Assembly: GCF_000374065.1 (NCBI RefSeq)
Contig: NZ_KB893245.1
Coordinates: 806,001 to 870,000, forward strand
DNA: 64,000 nt
DNA from: Spirosoma luteum DSM 19990
GTDB lineage: Bacteria > Bacteroidota > Bacteroidia > Cytophagales > Spirosomataceae
Direction of reading: 5' to 3'
Shown: positions 45,074 to 54,152 of the stretch, one piece after another
Position numbering within the stretch: position 1 is the stretch's first letter
Layout of the letters: every line of letters begins with the position of its first letter
The notes under the pieces: generated by a model
Told to the model about the DNA's origin: nothing
Seen by the model: only the letters and a program-made list of their open reading frames with translations
Database searches by the model: none
Program-made: the position numbers and the translations under genes

Positions 45074-46600
45074 CTATAGCGTCAGAATGGCAAACTCGAC
45101 CCGGCGATTGATTTTGCGGTCTTCATCCGTACCCTTGGTTAGAATGGGGCGCGTATCCCCATAGCCAACGGTTTGAATACGGTCGATGCTGATGCCCTTC
45201 TGAACCAGGTAACGCTGACAGGCGATAACCCTGTCCTGCGAAAGCTGGAGATTCTTGTCGTGATCGCCGATGATGTCGGTATGGCCTTCCAGCCGGATTG
45301 CCATGTTGGGGTTATCCTGCATCATACCCACCAGTTTATCCAGTTCGGCAAACGAGGCCGACAGTAAATCGGACTTCGACATCTCGAAATACACATTTTT
45401 CAGTGTTACTTTATCACCCACGGCCAAAGGTGTCAGGGTAATGTTGCGGGTTAATTTCTGCCCTCCGGCGGTTTTGCTCAAGTCCAGCACCCCGCTGGTT
45501 GACTGGTACCCCCGCGCCGATACCACGTAGGTGTACACCTGCCCCTTGTTGAGGCTCATCCGATAGGCGCCCGTTGAGGCAAAACTTTGTACGGAGTCAA
45601 TGGCCTGCTTGCTGGCCGAGAGTTGATAGTCGATGGTAGCCGTAACGGGCCGCTTGTTTTTGGCATCGCTCACAATGCCCGACACCGTCACGATGGTTGC
45701 TACGGGAACCGGAGCGGGCACATTCGGTTTAGGAGCCTCCATCTCCCCGCCCGAATTGCCGGAAGGCGCGGGAGGAAGTTTGGATGTCGATTCTCTGGGT
45801 AGATTGGGTACGGGCGTTGGGGTAGTTGGGGGCAGGTAAACGACCTCATCGGCCGGGTTATGGACGTATAAGTTGTATATATTCCAGCAGGTGTACTGGT
45901 CACTAATGCATTCGAACAGGTCGAAATTCTCCAGCCCCTTGTCCAGTCGCTGAAAGTACAGGGAGAAGGAAACCTGATCGCCGGGAAAGGTGTTCCTGCC
46001 CACCAATACGGTTTTTCCTGTGTTGCGGTCTACCTGTTCACGCCTTACGGGAATGCCTTCAACTTTTATAAACCTGAACGTTCTGGCTCCATTGGCCGAA
46101 ACCAGATACGCGTTCGGGTCAAAACCGATGGTGTTAGTTGATACAGGACGGCCGTTTTGATCTCTTCTCGGCTGGCTTGTATCCACATAGGTCAAATCCA
46201 GAATGGTATACTCCTGCGTTAGCCGGATGTTATTTACCGTTACGCCGGGATCGGCCGAACGGCCACTACCCGTCTGATTGCCAGCACCAGGATAGGCGTT
46301 ACCCGTGTTTGGGTACTGGCTGCCGGAGTTCGGATACTGGCTTCTGGAGTTCGGATACTGGTTGCCGGAAGTAGGAGGCTGTCTTCTGGAGTTCGGATAC
46401 TGACTGCCGGTAGTGGGGGACTGTGGTCTGGAATCAGGATACTGCCTTCCGGAGTTTGGGTAGGTACTACCCGTGTTGGGGTACGCATCATCGGGTGGTG
46501 ACTGTGCCCCTCCTGATGGCGAGCCGGACGGATAAGAGCCACTCATGCAGGAAGCCAGAAGACCAGTCAGGAAAATTGAAACTAAAGGGCGTTGCCACAT
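45074..46600 (-). CDS. OmpA-family lipoprotein with a tandem-repeat linker
   Basis: A 508-residue lipoprotein (lipobox LASC, Cys18). Residues 38 to 107 are ten seven-residue units like SQYPNSG. A central domain of about 120 residues follows (VTVNNIRLTQEYTILDLTY onward), then a Pro-rich stretch, a carboxypeptidase-regulatory-like beta domain (VTVSGIVSDAKNKRPVTATI), and a C-terminal OmpA domain (NVYFEMSKSDLL, RLEGHTDIIGDHDKNLQLSQ, TVGYGDTRPI) with the conserved Asp and Arg that bind peptidoglycan. It should tie the outer membrane to the wall. No operon partner is visible. Confidence 0.9.
   Translation of the reverse strand: MWQRPLVSIFLTGLLASCMSGSYPSGSPSGGAQSPPDDAYPNTGSTYPNSGRQYPDSRPQSPTTGSQYPNSRRQPPTSGNQYPNSRSQYPNSGSQYPNTGNAYPGAGNQTGSGRSADPGVTVNNIRLTQEYTILDLTYVDTSQPRRDQNGRPVSTNTIGFDPNAYLVSANGARTFRFIKVEGIPVRREQVDRNTGKTVLVGRNTFPGDQVSFSLYFQRLDKGLENFDLFECISDQYTCWNIYNLYVHNPADEVVYLPPTTPTPVPNLPRESTSKLPPAPSGNSGGEMEAPKPNVPAPVPVATIVTVSGIVSDAKNKRPVTATIDYQLSASKQAIDSVQSFASTGAYRMSLNKGQVYTYVVSARGYQSTSGVLDLSKTAGGQKLTRNITLTPLAVGDKVTLKNVYFEMSKSDLLSASFAELDKLVGMMQDNPNMAIRLEGHTDIIGDHDKNLQLSQDRVIACQRYLVQKGISIDRIQTVGYGDTRPILTKGTDEDRKINRRVEFAILTL
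46280..46489 (-). repeat. Ten 21-base tandem repeats in the OmpA-family gene
   Basis: Ten units of 21 bases encode seven-residue blocks of the type xQYPNSG or xAYPNTG (residues 38 to 107). The reading frame is kept, and the unit is an exact multiple of three, so copy number can change without breaking the gene. Confidence 0.85.
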
Positions 46601-46802
46601 AGGGAGAAGCGGAGAAATAGGGTTAATCGAACGGCCTTTAATAGCCTGACTTATAAGACGCTCTACGGGAGAAAAGGTTTAAAATACCGCTACCGCAAAA
46701 CGGAATGCCGAACCATTGACTAGTAAAAACGGCAGTATTTGCGCTTACAATAGTGTAGGAGTCGTTTTGCCCGCCAAAAACCAAAATAACTAACGCTGAT
46801 TA

Positions 46803-48179
46803 ATGAAAATACCCCTTGCCAGCAGCCTCCTTATGGCTACGCTATTGACAGCCTGCCAGTCGGCCGAAAAAACCGATACAACGAAAGCCGCCTTCCGGTT
46901 GATTACCCTGGACCCAGGCCATTTTCATGCCGCCCTGGTACAGAAAACGATGTATCCGGATGTGGATTCTGTTGTGCACGTCTACGCACCCGATGACCAG
47001 ACTGCCGACCTGCAACTTCATCTCGATAAAATTGAAGGGTACAATACGCGTCCTGAGAATCCGACCCGCTGGAAAGAGGTGGTTTACAAAGGCCCCGATT
47101 TTCTGGATAAAATGATTGCCGAAAAGCAGGGGAACGTAGTAGTTATGGCGGGTAACAATCGACTGAAAACTGATTATATTCAGAAAACGGTCGGCGCTGG
47201 TTTTAATGTGTTGGCCGACAAGCCGATGGTTATCAATGCCGCTAAATTCGACGAACTGAAAGAAGCCTTCGCTACTGCCGAAAAGAACAACGTGCTGCTC
47301 TACGACATCATGACCGAGCGGTACGAAATAACGACTATGCTCCAGCGGGCCTTCTCGCAGCAGCCTGCTTTATTTGGTACGCTGGAAAAAGGAACGCCCG
47401 AAAACCCCGCCGTCACCAAAGAAAGTGTTCACCATTTTTACAAGAATGTGTCGGGGAGTATTCTCACTCGCCCGTCCTGGTTTATGGACGTAGCGCAGCA
47501 GGGCGAAGGTATCGTTGACGTAACAACGCACCTGGTCGACCTGGTACAGTGGGCCTGTTTTCCGGAACAGATTATTGATTACCAGAAAGATATTACATTG
47601 AACTCGGCCCGTCGGTGGACTACCGACATGAGCCTGAGCCAGTTCAAGGCCATTACCAAACAGGATGCATTTCCGGATTATCTCAAAAAAGACGTGGTGA
47701 AAGACAGTATCCTGCGCGTTTACAGCAACGGCGAAATCAACTACCAGCTTCGGGGTGTTCACGCCAAAGTATCCGTTACGTGGGCTTATAAAGCCCCCGA
47801 GGGGGCAGGCGATACGCATTATTCCATTATGCGCGGCACCAGGACCAACCTGATTATCCGTCAGGGAGCGGAGCAACAGTACAAACCCGCTCTATACATC
47901 GAAGCGGCTAATGGCAACAAGGACCTGGATGCAGCACTTAAATCCGCACTCCCCGCTATTCAACAGGCTTTTCCGGGGGTTGATGTCAAGAAAAATGCCG
48001 CCGGGTGGGAGGTAATTATTCCCGATAAATACAAAGAAGGCCACGAATCACATTTTGGCCGGGTAGCCGAAAAATACCTGGAATACCTGAAAGCCGGTAA
48101 ACTACCCGCCTGGGAAGTCCCGAACATGATTGCCAAATATTACACAACCACGCAGGCACTGGAGCTGGCGAAGAAGTAA
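46803..48179 (+). CDS. Lipoprotein Gfo/Idh/MocA-family oxidoreductase
   Basis: A 458-residue putative sugar oxidoreductase with a lipoprotein signal (LLTAC). The N-terminal dinucleotide-binding part (RLITLDPGHFHAALVQ) is typical of a Bacteroidota branch in which the GxGxxG loop is replaced by DPGHFHAA. VLADKPMVIN carries the conserved Lys-Pro of the family, and the C-terminal part resembles the putative-oxidoreductase C-terminal domain. Such proteins may oxidise C3 of sugars. A second Gfo/Idh/MocA gene follows after about 100 bases, on the same strand. Confidence 0.85.
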   Translation: MKIPLASSLLMATLLTACQSAEKTDTTKAAFRLITLDPGHFHAALVQKTMYPDVDSVVHVYAPDDQTADLQLHLDKIEGYNTRPENPTRWKEVVYKGPDFLDKMIAEKQGNVVVMAGNNRLKTDYIQKTVGAGFNVLADKPMVINAAKFDELKEAFATAEKNNVLLYDIMTERYEITTMLQRAFSQQPALFGTLEKGTPENPAVTKESVHHFYKNVSGSILTRPSWFMDVAQQGEGIVDVTTHLVDLVQWACFPEQIIDYQKDITLNSARRWTTDMSLSQFKAITKQDAFPDYLKKDVVKDSILRVYSNGEINYQLRGVHAKVSVTWAYKAPEGAGDTHYSIMRGTRTNLIIRQGAEQQYKPALYIEAANGNKDLDAALKSALPAIQQAFPGVDVKKNAAGWEVIIPDKYKEGHESHFGRVAEKYLEYLKAGKLPAWEVPNMIAKYYTTTQALELAKK

Positions 48180-48186
48180 TTTTGAC

Positions 48187-48259
48187 TGAGTGAATGATAG
48201 AATCGGTACGCCGAAGCGGAGTGAATACAAATGAGTTTCCCCATTCTATCATTCACTCA
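48187..48259. repeat. Perfect inverted repeat made of TGAATGA words
   Basis: Perfect 17-base arms TGAGTGAATGATAGAAT and ATTCTATCATTCACTCA with a 39-base loop, between the two oxidoreductase genes. The right arm runs on into more ATTCACTC copies (48251 to 48270). It starts seven bases after the first stop codon and ends 22 bases before the next ATG. Confidence 0.75.
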
Positions 48260-48280
48260 TTCACTCATTCAAAATTAGCT

Positions 48281-49453
48281 ATGGATAACAGACGTACATT
48301 TCTCAAGGAGGCCATCACAACAGCCGCTGGTTTGGTGGCCCTGCCCACAATCGGAACCTCTATGCCGAGCAACTCTATGCCGGGAACCCCGGCTATCATC
48401 AAATCTGAGGTGTCGGGGAGCGATGGACTGCCAATGGCAGCCCGGATTCGCTTTGCGGTGATTGGCATGAATCACGGCCATATCAACAGTCAGGTTGGAG
48501 CCGTAACCCGGGGTGGGGGCGAATTCGTTTCCTACTACGCCAAAGAGCCTGAGTTGATGGCTGACTTCGCCAAGCGCTATCCACAGGCAAAGCAGGCGAA
48601 AAGTGAAGCAGAAATTCTGGACGATAAATCTATTCAACTGGTGTTGAGCGCGGGTATCCCCGTGGACCGTGCTCCGCTGGGAATCCGGGTCATGAAAGCC
48701 GGTAAGGACTACATGTCGGATAAACCCGGTATCACCACCCTCGACCAACTGGCCGAAGTGCGCAAGGTGCAAAAAGAGACCAAACGCATCTACTCGATTA
48801 TGTACAGCGAGCGGTTCGAGAACAGGGCAACCGTAAAAGCCGGAGAACTGGTGAAAGCCGGGGCCATTGGCAACGTGATTCAAACCATCGGGCTTGGGCC
48901 GCACCGCATGACGCCTAAGTCCAGACCCGATTGGTTCTTCGACAAGAAGAAGTTTGGCGGCATCATCTGCGATATTGGTTCGCACCAGTTCGACCAGTAT
49001 CTGTTTTTTACCGGCTCCAAAAAAGCGGATGTCGTAGCCGCGCAGGTGGGTAACGTCCACTTCCCGCAATATCCAAATTTTGAAGATTTCGGTGATGTCA
49101 TGCTACGCGGTGATGGGGGTATGGGCTATGTCCGGGTGGACTGGTTCACGCCCGACGGCCTAAAAAGCTGGGGCGACGGTCGGCTTACTATTCTGGGAAC
49201 TGAAGGCTTTATCGAAATTCGCAAGAACATTGACCCCGCCGTTCACGAAGGAGGCAATCATCTCTACATCACTGATAAGAAGGAAACCCGTTACATGGAC
49301 TGTAGCAAAGAACCGCTTCCCTACGGCGAACAACTGGTGAACGACGTATTGAACCGCACCGAAACGGCCATGACTCAGGAGCATTGTTTCCTGGCAACCG
49401 AACTGGCCCTGAAAGCGCAGAAACAGGCACAAACGATTCATCTGGAGAAATAG
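48281..49453 (+). CDS. Gfo/Idh/MocA-family oxidoreductase with Tat signal
   Basis: A 390-residue oxidoreductase. The start at 48281 opens a twin-arginine signal (DNRRTFLKEAITTAAGLVAL), so the enzyme is probably exported folded with its cofactor; the frame is open upstream, but only through the inverted repeat. The dinucleotide region RIRFAVIGMNHGHINSQV, the Lys-Pro in MSDKPGITTLDQL and the SERFENRATVKAGELVKAG block are typical. With the preceding gene and a DUF1080 gene it could form a periplasmic sugar-oxidation set. The exact substrate is unknown. Confidence 0.88.
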   Translation: MDNRRTFLKEAITTAAGLVALPTIGTSMPSNSMPGTPAIIKSEVSGSDGLPMAARIRFAVIGMNHGHINSQVGAVTRGGGEFVSYYAKEPELMADFAKRYPQAKQAKSEAEILDDKSIQLVLSAGIPVDRAPLGIRVMKAGKDYMSDKPGITTLDQLAEVRKVQKETKRIYSIMYSERFENRATVKAGELVKAGAIGNVIQTIGLGPHRMTPKSRPDWFFDKKKFGGIICDIGSHQFDQYLFFTGSKKADVVAAQVGNVHFPQYPNFEDFGDVMLRGDGGMGYVRVDWFTPDGLKSWGDGRLTILGTEGFIEIRKNIDPAVHEGGNHLYITDKKETRYMDCSKEPLPYGEQLVNDVLNRTETAMTQEHCFLATELALKAQKQAQTIHLEK

Positions 49454-49572
49454 AGAGCAGGTTTTGCGTTTTTGCTATGCCCACGGGATGGGCTATCACT
49501 CCGTGGGCCGGAATATGCATATGAACAATTTATTGGACGAGTAGGTTGAGCAATAAACTACTCAACGCTAAA

Positions 49573-50550
49573 ATGGAAGCTCAAAATGATCTTGATAAAC
49601 CAAATAACACAGCGCTGTCATCACCCTACGATGTCACCGATGATGTTGCGGGTCTAAAAACGTTAATGGTTAACCTGTTCTTCATCGGTATACCTGGCCA
49701 AGGCAACCCCTGGGTGCTGGTTGATGCGGGTTTGCCGGGTTACGCGGGCCAGATTAAAAAGAAAGCCGAAGCGCTGTTTGGGCCTGGTGCCAAACCTGAC
49801 GCTATTGTCCTGACACACGGCCACTTTGATCACACGGGTGCGTTGAAGTCGCTGCTGAAAGAATGGTCGGAGGTGCCCGTTTATGCACACTCGCTCGAAG
49901 TGCCCTACCTAACCGGAAAGTCGAGTTACCCCCCACCCGACCCAGCCATTGGTGGCGGCTTCATCTCGTACAGTTCGTTTATATTTCCCATCGGGCCCGA
50001 CGATTTTGGCAACCGCGTTCGGGCAATCCCAACCGGTGGTCAAATCTCCGAACTACCGGGCTGGCAGGTTATTCACACACCAGGCCATGCGCCGGGCCAT
50101 ATCTCACTCTTCCGACAGAACGACCGGACGCTCATCGCGGGCGATGCCTTTATAACAACCAACCAGAACTCGGCTATTTCAGTCGCTACCCAGCGAGAGG
50201 AATTTCATGGCCCACCAGCCTATTTCACCTGCGATTGGAATGCTGCCCGGCAGTCAGTCCAAACGCTGGCCGATTTGAATCCGCTGGCCGTCGGCACGGG
50301 ACACGGCGTTTCGGTTCGAGGGTACGAACTCCAGATAAAACTGAATCACTTAGCCGATAATTTCGAGGAGCAGTCCATCCCATCAGAAGGTCGGTACGTG
50401 AAACAAGCAGCCATCACCGATCAAACCGGAATAGTCGACATGCCAACTCCGACCTCCTATAACGTATCCCGCGCTGTTGGCTGGGGTCTGCTAATGGGTA
50501 CGTTGCTGTACGCATTCTGGCCAGCGAGTCAGGACGAGCGGGACCATTGA
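49573..50550 (+). CDS. Metallo-beta-lactamase-fold hydrolase with C-terminal membrane helix
   Basis: A 325-residue MBL-fold protein; a TTG at 49546 would add nine residues. The zinc motif THGHFDHTG (near residue 87), HTPGHAPGHISLF and AGDAFI are present; VLVDAGLPGYAGQI and the overall order resemble lactonase-type MBL proteins. Near the C-terminus, VGWGLLMGTLLYAFWP is a membrane helix, so the catalytic part is probably anchored. The substrate is unknown. It lies 119 bases after the second oxidoreductase gene. Confidence 0.88.
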   Translation: MEAQNDLDKPNNTALSSPYDVTDDVAGLKTLMVNLFFIGIPGQGNPWVLVDAGLPGYAGQIKKKAEALFGPGAKPDAIVLTHGHFDHTGALKSLLKEWSEVPVYAHSLEVPYLTGKSSYPPPDPAIGGGFISYSSFIFPIGPDDFGNRVRAIPTGGQISELPGWQVIHTPGHAPGHISLFRQNDRTLIAGDAFITTNQNSAISVATQREEFHGPPAYFTCDWNAARQSVQTLADLNPLAVGTGHGVSVRGYELQIKLNHLADNFEEQSIPSEGRYVKQAAITDQTGIVDMPTPTSYNVSRAVGWGLLMGTLLYAFWPASQDERDH

Positions 50551-51058
50551 TTTATTCAACCCTATATAAACAAAAAGCGGCCCTGCTACAGCAACGGTCC
50601 GATTCGGGTCGGGCCCTTTACTAGCTGTCTACTACAATCAGTCGCATACGCCCCGAAAAGTCACTTTATGGACGACTGAACGTACTGAGCGGGCCGTTGA
50701 GGTAAAAGAGGCATGCCGAAGATTCCATCTTTAAGTGAGCTGCCATCGGGCCGCTTCGAGGACATTTCTACTCCAAACTTTAGTGTCATATTTGGCACTG
50801 TTTGTAGGAGACCCTGATGCTGGAAATCACCGACACACTTGGTGAAGAATACTTTGACCAAGTGAGACAAAGGCAGAATCAATACAAGGGGTTTCTTATG
50901 CCATTGCTCAAAGTAAACCGTCAATGAACGCTTTTTAAACAGGTAGGAGCACTGAGTTAGTCGGAGTAGCTACAAACTATGAAGGTTTGTTGGTTGACTG
51001 AAAATCAAAAAACAGGTGCGCAAGGCGCGAAATTGGTTGAGCTGTTTAGCTGTTTGCG
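50551..51058. other. Intergenic region with an uncertain short frame
   Basis: 508 bases. A minus-strand frame from 50924 to 50661 gives 87 residues (MTVYFEQWHKKPLVLILPLS early, LKDGIFGMPLLPQRPAQYVQ late) with weak protein character and no family. A GC-rich imperfect repeat near 50575 to 50620 follows the MBL gene. I would not call a gene here. Confidence 0.3.
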
Positions 51059-51982
51059 CTACTTCCTGGGCTGGAAAAATACCTTCTTCATCAGCACTAC
51101 AAGCGTCTCAATGATAAACCCTATTACAAGTCCGGCAACGCCACAAGCCAGGGCTTTGGTAAACCAGGCTACTATCGGCATAGAGGATAGGGCCTGTTCC
51201 AAATTGTGCAGTAAATGAGCGGTAAACGGTATGCCATGCGCTATGATTTCGGCACCGACCCAAAGCATGGCTGCTGTACCTACATAACCTAGCCAACTCA
51301 AGAAATGCGGCATAAATTTTACAAGGCCGCGACCTATTTTTTGAGTAGCAGCGGGGTATTGATCGCCAGCCAGATGTAGCCCCATATCATCGGCTTTAAC
51401 AATCAAGCCAACAAATCCATAGACAGCCACCGTAATAAAAACGGCCACCGCCAGCATCACCACAATCTGATTGACGATCGCCTGGCCGGTTACCTGGCTA
51501 TAAGCAATGGCCATAATTTCTGCCGACAGAATAATATCGGTGCGAACCGCACTACCCACTCGTTCCTTCTCTAATTCATCGGGAGTAATCTCTTTTACCG
51601 GCTCTCGTTCAGTGTTCCTATCGCGGTGAGTAAACAGGGAATGAACCTTTTCGTAGCCTTCAAAACATAAATAAGCACCACCAACCATTAAAATAGGCGT
51701 AATAGCCCAAGGGGCAAAGTAGCCAAGCAACAAAGCTGCCGGACTTAATATCAAGAGTTTATTGATCAGTGATTTTTTGGCAATCCGGTAAATAATAACC
51801 AGCTCCCGAGATGGATCGAGCCCTACGACATATTTGGGCGTAACGGCCGTATCGTCAATGACAATGCCCGACACTTTTCCGGTCGTTTTCGCTACTTGAG
51901 CAGGCACATCATCTAAACTGGCAGCACTTGCTTTTACCAGCGCCGAGATATCATCTAACAAAGCAAAAAGTCCTGAAGGCAT
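51059..51982 (-). CDS. DUF808 membrane protein (YedI-like)
   Basis: A 307-residue polytopic membrane protein of the DUF808 family, represented by E. coli YedI; function unknown. The start at 51982 gives the family-typical opening MPSGLFALLDDISALVKASA; an earlier start would add an atypical tail. The segment GKVSGIVIDDTAVTPKYVVG and several hydrophobic helices follow (ALLLGYFAPWAITPILMVGG, then VMLAVAVFITVAVYGFVGLI). Some relatives are annotated as possible transporters, but no substrate is proven. It stands alone on the minus strand. Confidence 0.88.
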   Translation of the reverse strand: MPSGLFALLDDISALVKASAASLDDVPAQVAKTTGKVSGIVIDDTAVTPKYVVGLDPSRELVIIYRIAKKSLINKLLILSPAALLLGYFAPWAITPILMVGGAYLCFEGYEKVHSLFTHRDRNTEREPVKEITPDELEKERVGSAVRTDIILSAEIMAIAYSQVTGQAIVNQIVVMLAVAVFITVAVYGFVGLIVKADDMGLHLAGDQYPAATQKIGRGLVKFMPHFLSWLGYVGTAAMLWVGAEIIAHGIPFTAHLLHNLEQALSSMPIVAWFTKALACGVAGLVIGFIIETLVVLMKKVFFQPRK

Positions 51983-52309
51983 CGTCAAAAAGTTGGCTAC
52001 TTCTACAAATAGGGAGAGGGTGCATTTATAAAACCCTGCCTTTACCGAACGATTAATATGAAAAGTACAAAATCTTGACAAAGCAGGTATCGGCCTGTTT
52101 TACAGCTCAAACAGCGGAAAAAGACAATTCTGAAACCTTATAGATTAGGTTATACATATTACCCGTTGTCGACATTTGTTTAAACAAGGTTTTTATCCAA
52201 TCAGCGTTCGTTAAACGCTATGAGCTTAAATAAGCTTGAATCCGTTTGCTCAACTACCTTCATTAAAGGTGAAAGCGAGTTAATTTAAGCCATCTTACCC
52301 AAAATTAAA
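51983..52309. other. Intergenic region upstream of the DUF808 gene
   Basis: About 330 bases, AT-rich. It contains a short inverted repeat AGCGTT/AACGCT (52203 to 52219). No TAnnTTTG element or protein-like frame is seen on either strand. Confidence 0.4.
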
Positions 52310-52334
52310 AGAACAGGCTTTAATAGCCTGTTCT
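52310..52334 (-). terminator. Intrinsic terminator of the cold-shock gene
   Basis: Arms AGAACAGGCT and AGCCTGTTCT around a five-base loop, followed on the minus strand by TTTTAATTTT. It lies 33 bases after the cold-shock gene stop. Confidence 0.85.
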
Positions 52335-52366
52335 CTCTGTACTACTGGAGGACCGCTCCTATGGCC

Positions 52367-52558
52367 TTACGTCCGTTTGACGTTGACCGCATTCAAGCCC
52401 TTTTTACCCTGCTCGACATTGTAGGTCACTTTGTCATTCTCTCGGAGTTCTTCACTGGTAGCTGAAATGTGTACAAACACATCTTCGCCCCCATCATCGG
52501 GTTTAATAAAGCCGAAGCCTTTACCCTCATTAAAAAATTTGACGGTTCCTGTTGGCAT
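52367..52558 (-). CDS. Cold-shock domain protein
   Basis: A 63-residue CspA-like RNA chaperone, started at the ATG at 52558 ([17 protein letters not shown]); an earlier start would add 25 unlikely residues. The nucleic-acid-binding motifs [12 protein letters not shown] (RNP1) and DVFVHIS (RNP2) are intact. It binds single-stranded RNA or DNA and prevents secondary structure. A long untranslated leader upstream may regulate it, as is common for this family; a terminator follows directly. Confidence 0.93.
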   Translation of the reverse strand: MPTGTVKFFNEGKGFGFIKPDDGGEDVFVHISATSEELRENDKVTYNVEQGKKGLNAVNVKRT

Positions 52559-53008
52559 TGTAATTGAATTAAAGTTTGGCTCAAGGACGACAGAAGTGGT
52601 CAAATTACCAAACAGGGTTATTGATTGGTACACTCCTAACTGGGTGGTTAGCTAATCAGCCTGGTTCTCCATTGGCCGTTAGGGCGGGCCGTTTCCGGTT
52701 GAAAAGTCGTTTAGGCAATCCCTCTAGCAAAGCGGTTACGGGCTTGAAAATTGTACTATTCTCCGTCTCCTTGCATAAGGATTCTTATGTTAAGGGATTA
52801 ATTCAAGATCTTGCCCCCTATAGAAGGGCTGAAAATGGGCCGGATTTTAACTTGGAAAGGGAAGAAAATAAGGTATTATATTAAGCGATTATTCGTGGAT
52901 TACCACATTCATTCCCCTAAAAAGAGCGTATTTGAGAATTAGTAGGTGGATGATTATTTAATTGATGAAAAGTGAGTTGAGCATTTGTTAACAAAAGAAG
53001 CAAAACAA
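52559..53008. other. Long region upstream of the cold-shock gene
   Basis: 450 bases without a protein-like frame. Part of it may be the leader of the cold-shock gene. A plus-strand frame at 52576 to 52884 has no protein character. Confidence 0.4.
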
Positions 53009-53024
53009 ATGCCCCAAAGGGCAT
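53009..53024 (-). terminator. Terminator of the oxidoreductase gene
   Basis: Short stem ATGCCC/GGGCAT with a four-base loop. On the minus strand it is followed by T-rich sequence (TTTGTTTTGC), 25 bases after the stop codon. Confidence 0.7.
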
Positions 53025-53049
53025 CTGTCTTTAATGCGATTAGGCGGAA

Positions 53050-54078
53050 TTACATTTTGATCACAATCTTACCAAAGGCCCCTTTCGCTAAGTGCTCATA
53101 GGCTTGAACCGCTTCCTCGAAGGGATACACTTTCTCGATCACCGGCTTGATCTCATACCGATCAAACGCCTGGTTCATTTCCTCGAAGGCCCGCAGATGG
53201 CCAACCGCAATCCCCTGAATTCGGGTCTGCTTGAAGATTACGCGCATCAAGTTGAGATTGGTCGTTTGCCCGGCCAGAAAGCCGATGACTGCTATCTGTC
53301 CGGTGACTTTGGTGGCTTCCACTGAGTCGTTCAATCCATCTCCACCGACAACTTCCAGTAGCTGATCAGCACCTTTGCCGTTTGTCAGCTTCTGCACTTC
53401 CGCGGCCCAATCCGGGGTAGTCACGTAATTGATGACTTCGTTGGCTCCCAGCTGGCGGGCCAATTCGCCTTTGGCGTCGCTGCTAGTCGTCACAATCACG
53501 CGAGCCCCTAAGGCATGGGCAATTTGTAACCCGAAAATGGATACGCCCCCGGTTCCCTGGATCACCACTGTTTCACCAGCCTTCAGATTGCCGTAGGTGA
53601 CGAGGGAGAACCAGGCGGTCAAAGCGGCAATAGGCAGCGTGGAGGCTTCTTCATCCGTCAATGAATCCGGGGCCAATACCGCCGATTCGGCTTCCAGAAT
53701 CATATATTCAGCGAGTCCACCAGGATAAGGCGTTCCAAGGCAATGTGCCGGTTCATCAGGTGCTGGTGTACCATCAATCCAGTGCGAGTACAGATGCGAA
53801 ATAACGCGGTCCCCCACCTTAAAGCGGGTCACTTTGGACCCTACCTGAATAATAGTGCCTACCGCGTCGGATACAGGAATCAATCGCTTAGGCACCAGGT
53901 CCGGCTCGTAAATTCCATCAACAATGGCTTTGTCCCTAAAATTGAGCGAAACCGCCCCGACTTTAATTAGGATTTCATGCGGTTTTGGTGTGGGCCTGGT
54001 TACGCTACCGAGTTTTAAATTTTCTAACCCGAACGCGTGAAGCTGCCAGGCTTTCATTGTGATTGTTGACTGTGACAT
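53050..54078 (-). CDS. Zinc-independent MDR-family quinone oxidoreductase
   Basis: A 342-residue medium-chain dehydrogenase/reductase. Met8 (MKAWQLHAFG) is an alternative start. The GroES-like fold shows VGAVSLNFRDKAIVDGIY in place of the catalytic-zinc region, so zinc is probably absent. The nucleotide motif VVIQGTGGVSIFGLQIAHAL is clear, as is GAVSLNF/GDRVISH. It resembles NADPH:quinone oxidoreductases. It lies after a second NADPH-linked reductase gene on the same strand, both downstream of an HxlR-type control region. Confidence 0.9.
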   Translation of the reverse strand: MSQSTITMKAWQLHAFGLENLKLGSVTRPTPKPHEILIKVGAVSLNFRDKAIVDGIYEPDLVPKRLIPVSDAVGTIIQVGSKVTRFKVGDRVISHLYSHWIDGTPAPDEPAHCLGTPYPGGLAEYMILEAESAVLAPDSLTDEEASTLPIAALTAWFSLVTYGNLKAGETVVIQGTGGVSIFGLQIAHALGARVIVTTSSDAKGELARQLGANEVINYVTTPDWAAEVQKLTNGKGADQLLEVVGGDGLNDSVEATKVTGQIAVIGFLAGQTTNLNLMRVIFKQTRIQGIAVGHLRAFEEMNQAFDRYEIKPVIEKVYPFEEAVQAYEHLAKGAFGKIVIKM

Positions 54079-54152
54079 TTGATTCTTTTTTTTACAAAGG
54101 GGGCGTATCTACCTTTTCTTCTAAAGACGCCATACGTCCACTATTGTTATCG

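Noticed and set aside
46280-46489. CRISPR-like regular repeats
   Set aside because: The 21-base units are contiguous, in frame, without unique spacers, and encode part of a lipoprotein.
48194-48280. Upstream start for the Tat-type oxidoreductase
   Set aside because: It would translate the inverted repeat and bury the Tat signal; the ATG at 48281 fits better.
50661-50924. An 87-residue minus-strand frame after the MBL gene
   Set aside because: Weak composition, no promoter, no family; described only as uncertain within the gap.
52576-52884. A 102-residue plus-strand frame upstream of the cold-shock gene
   Set aside because: No protein character and opposite to the likely leader of the cold-shock gene.
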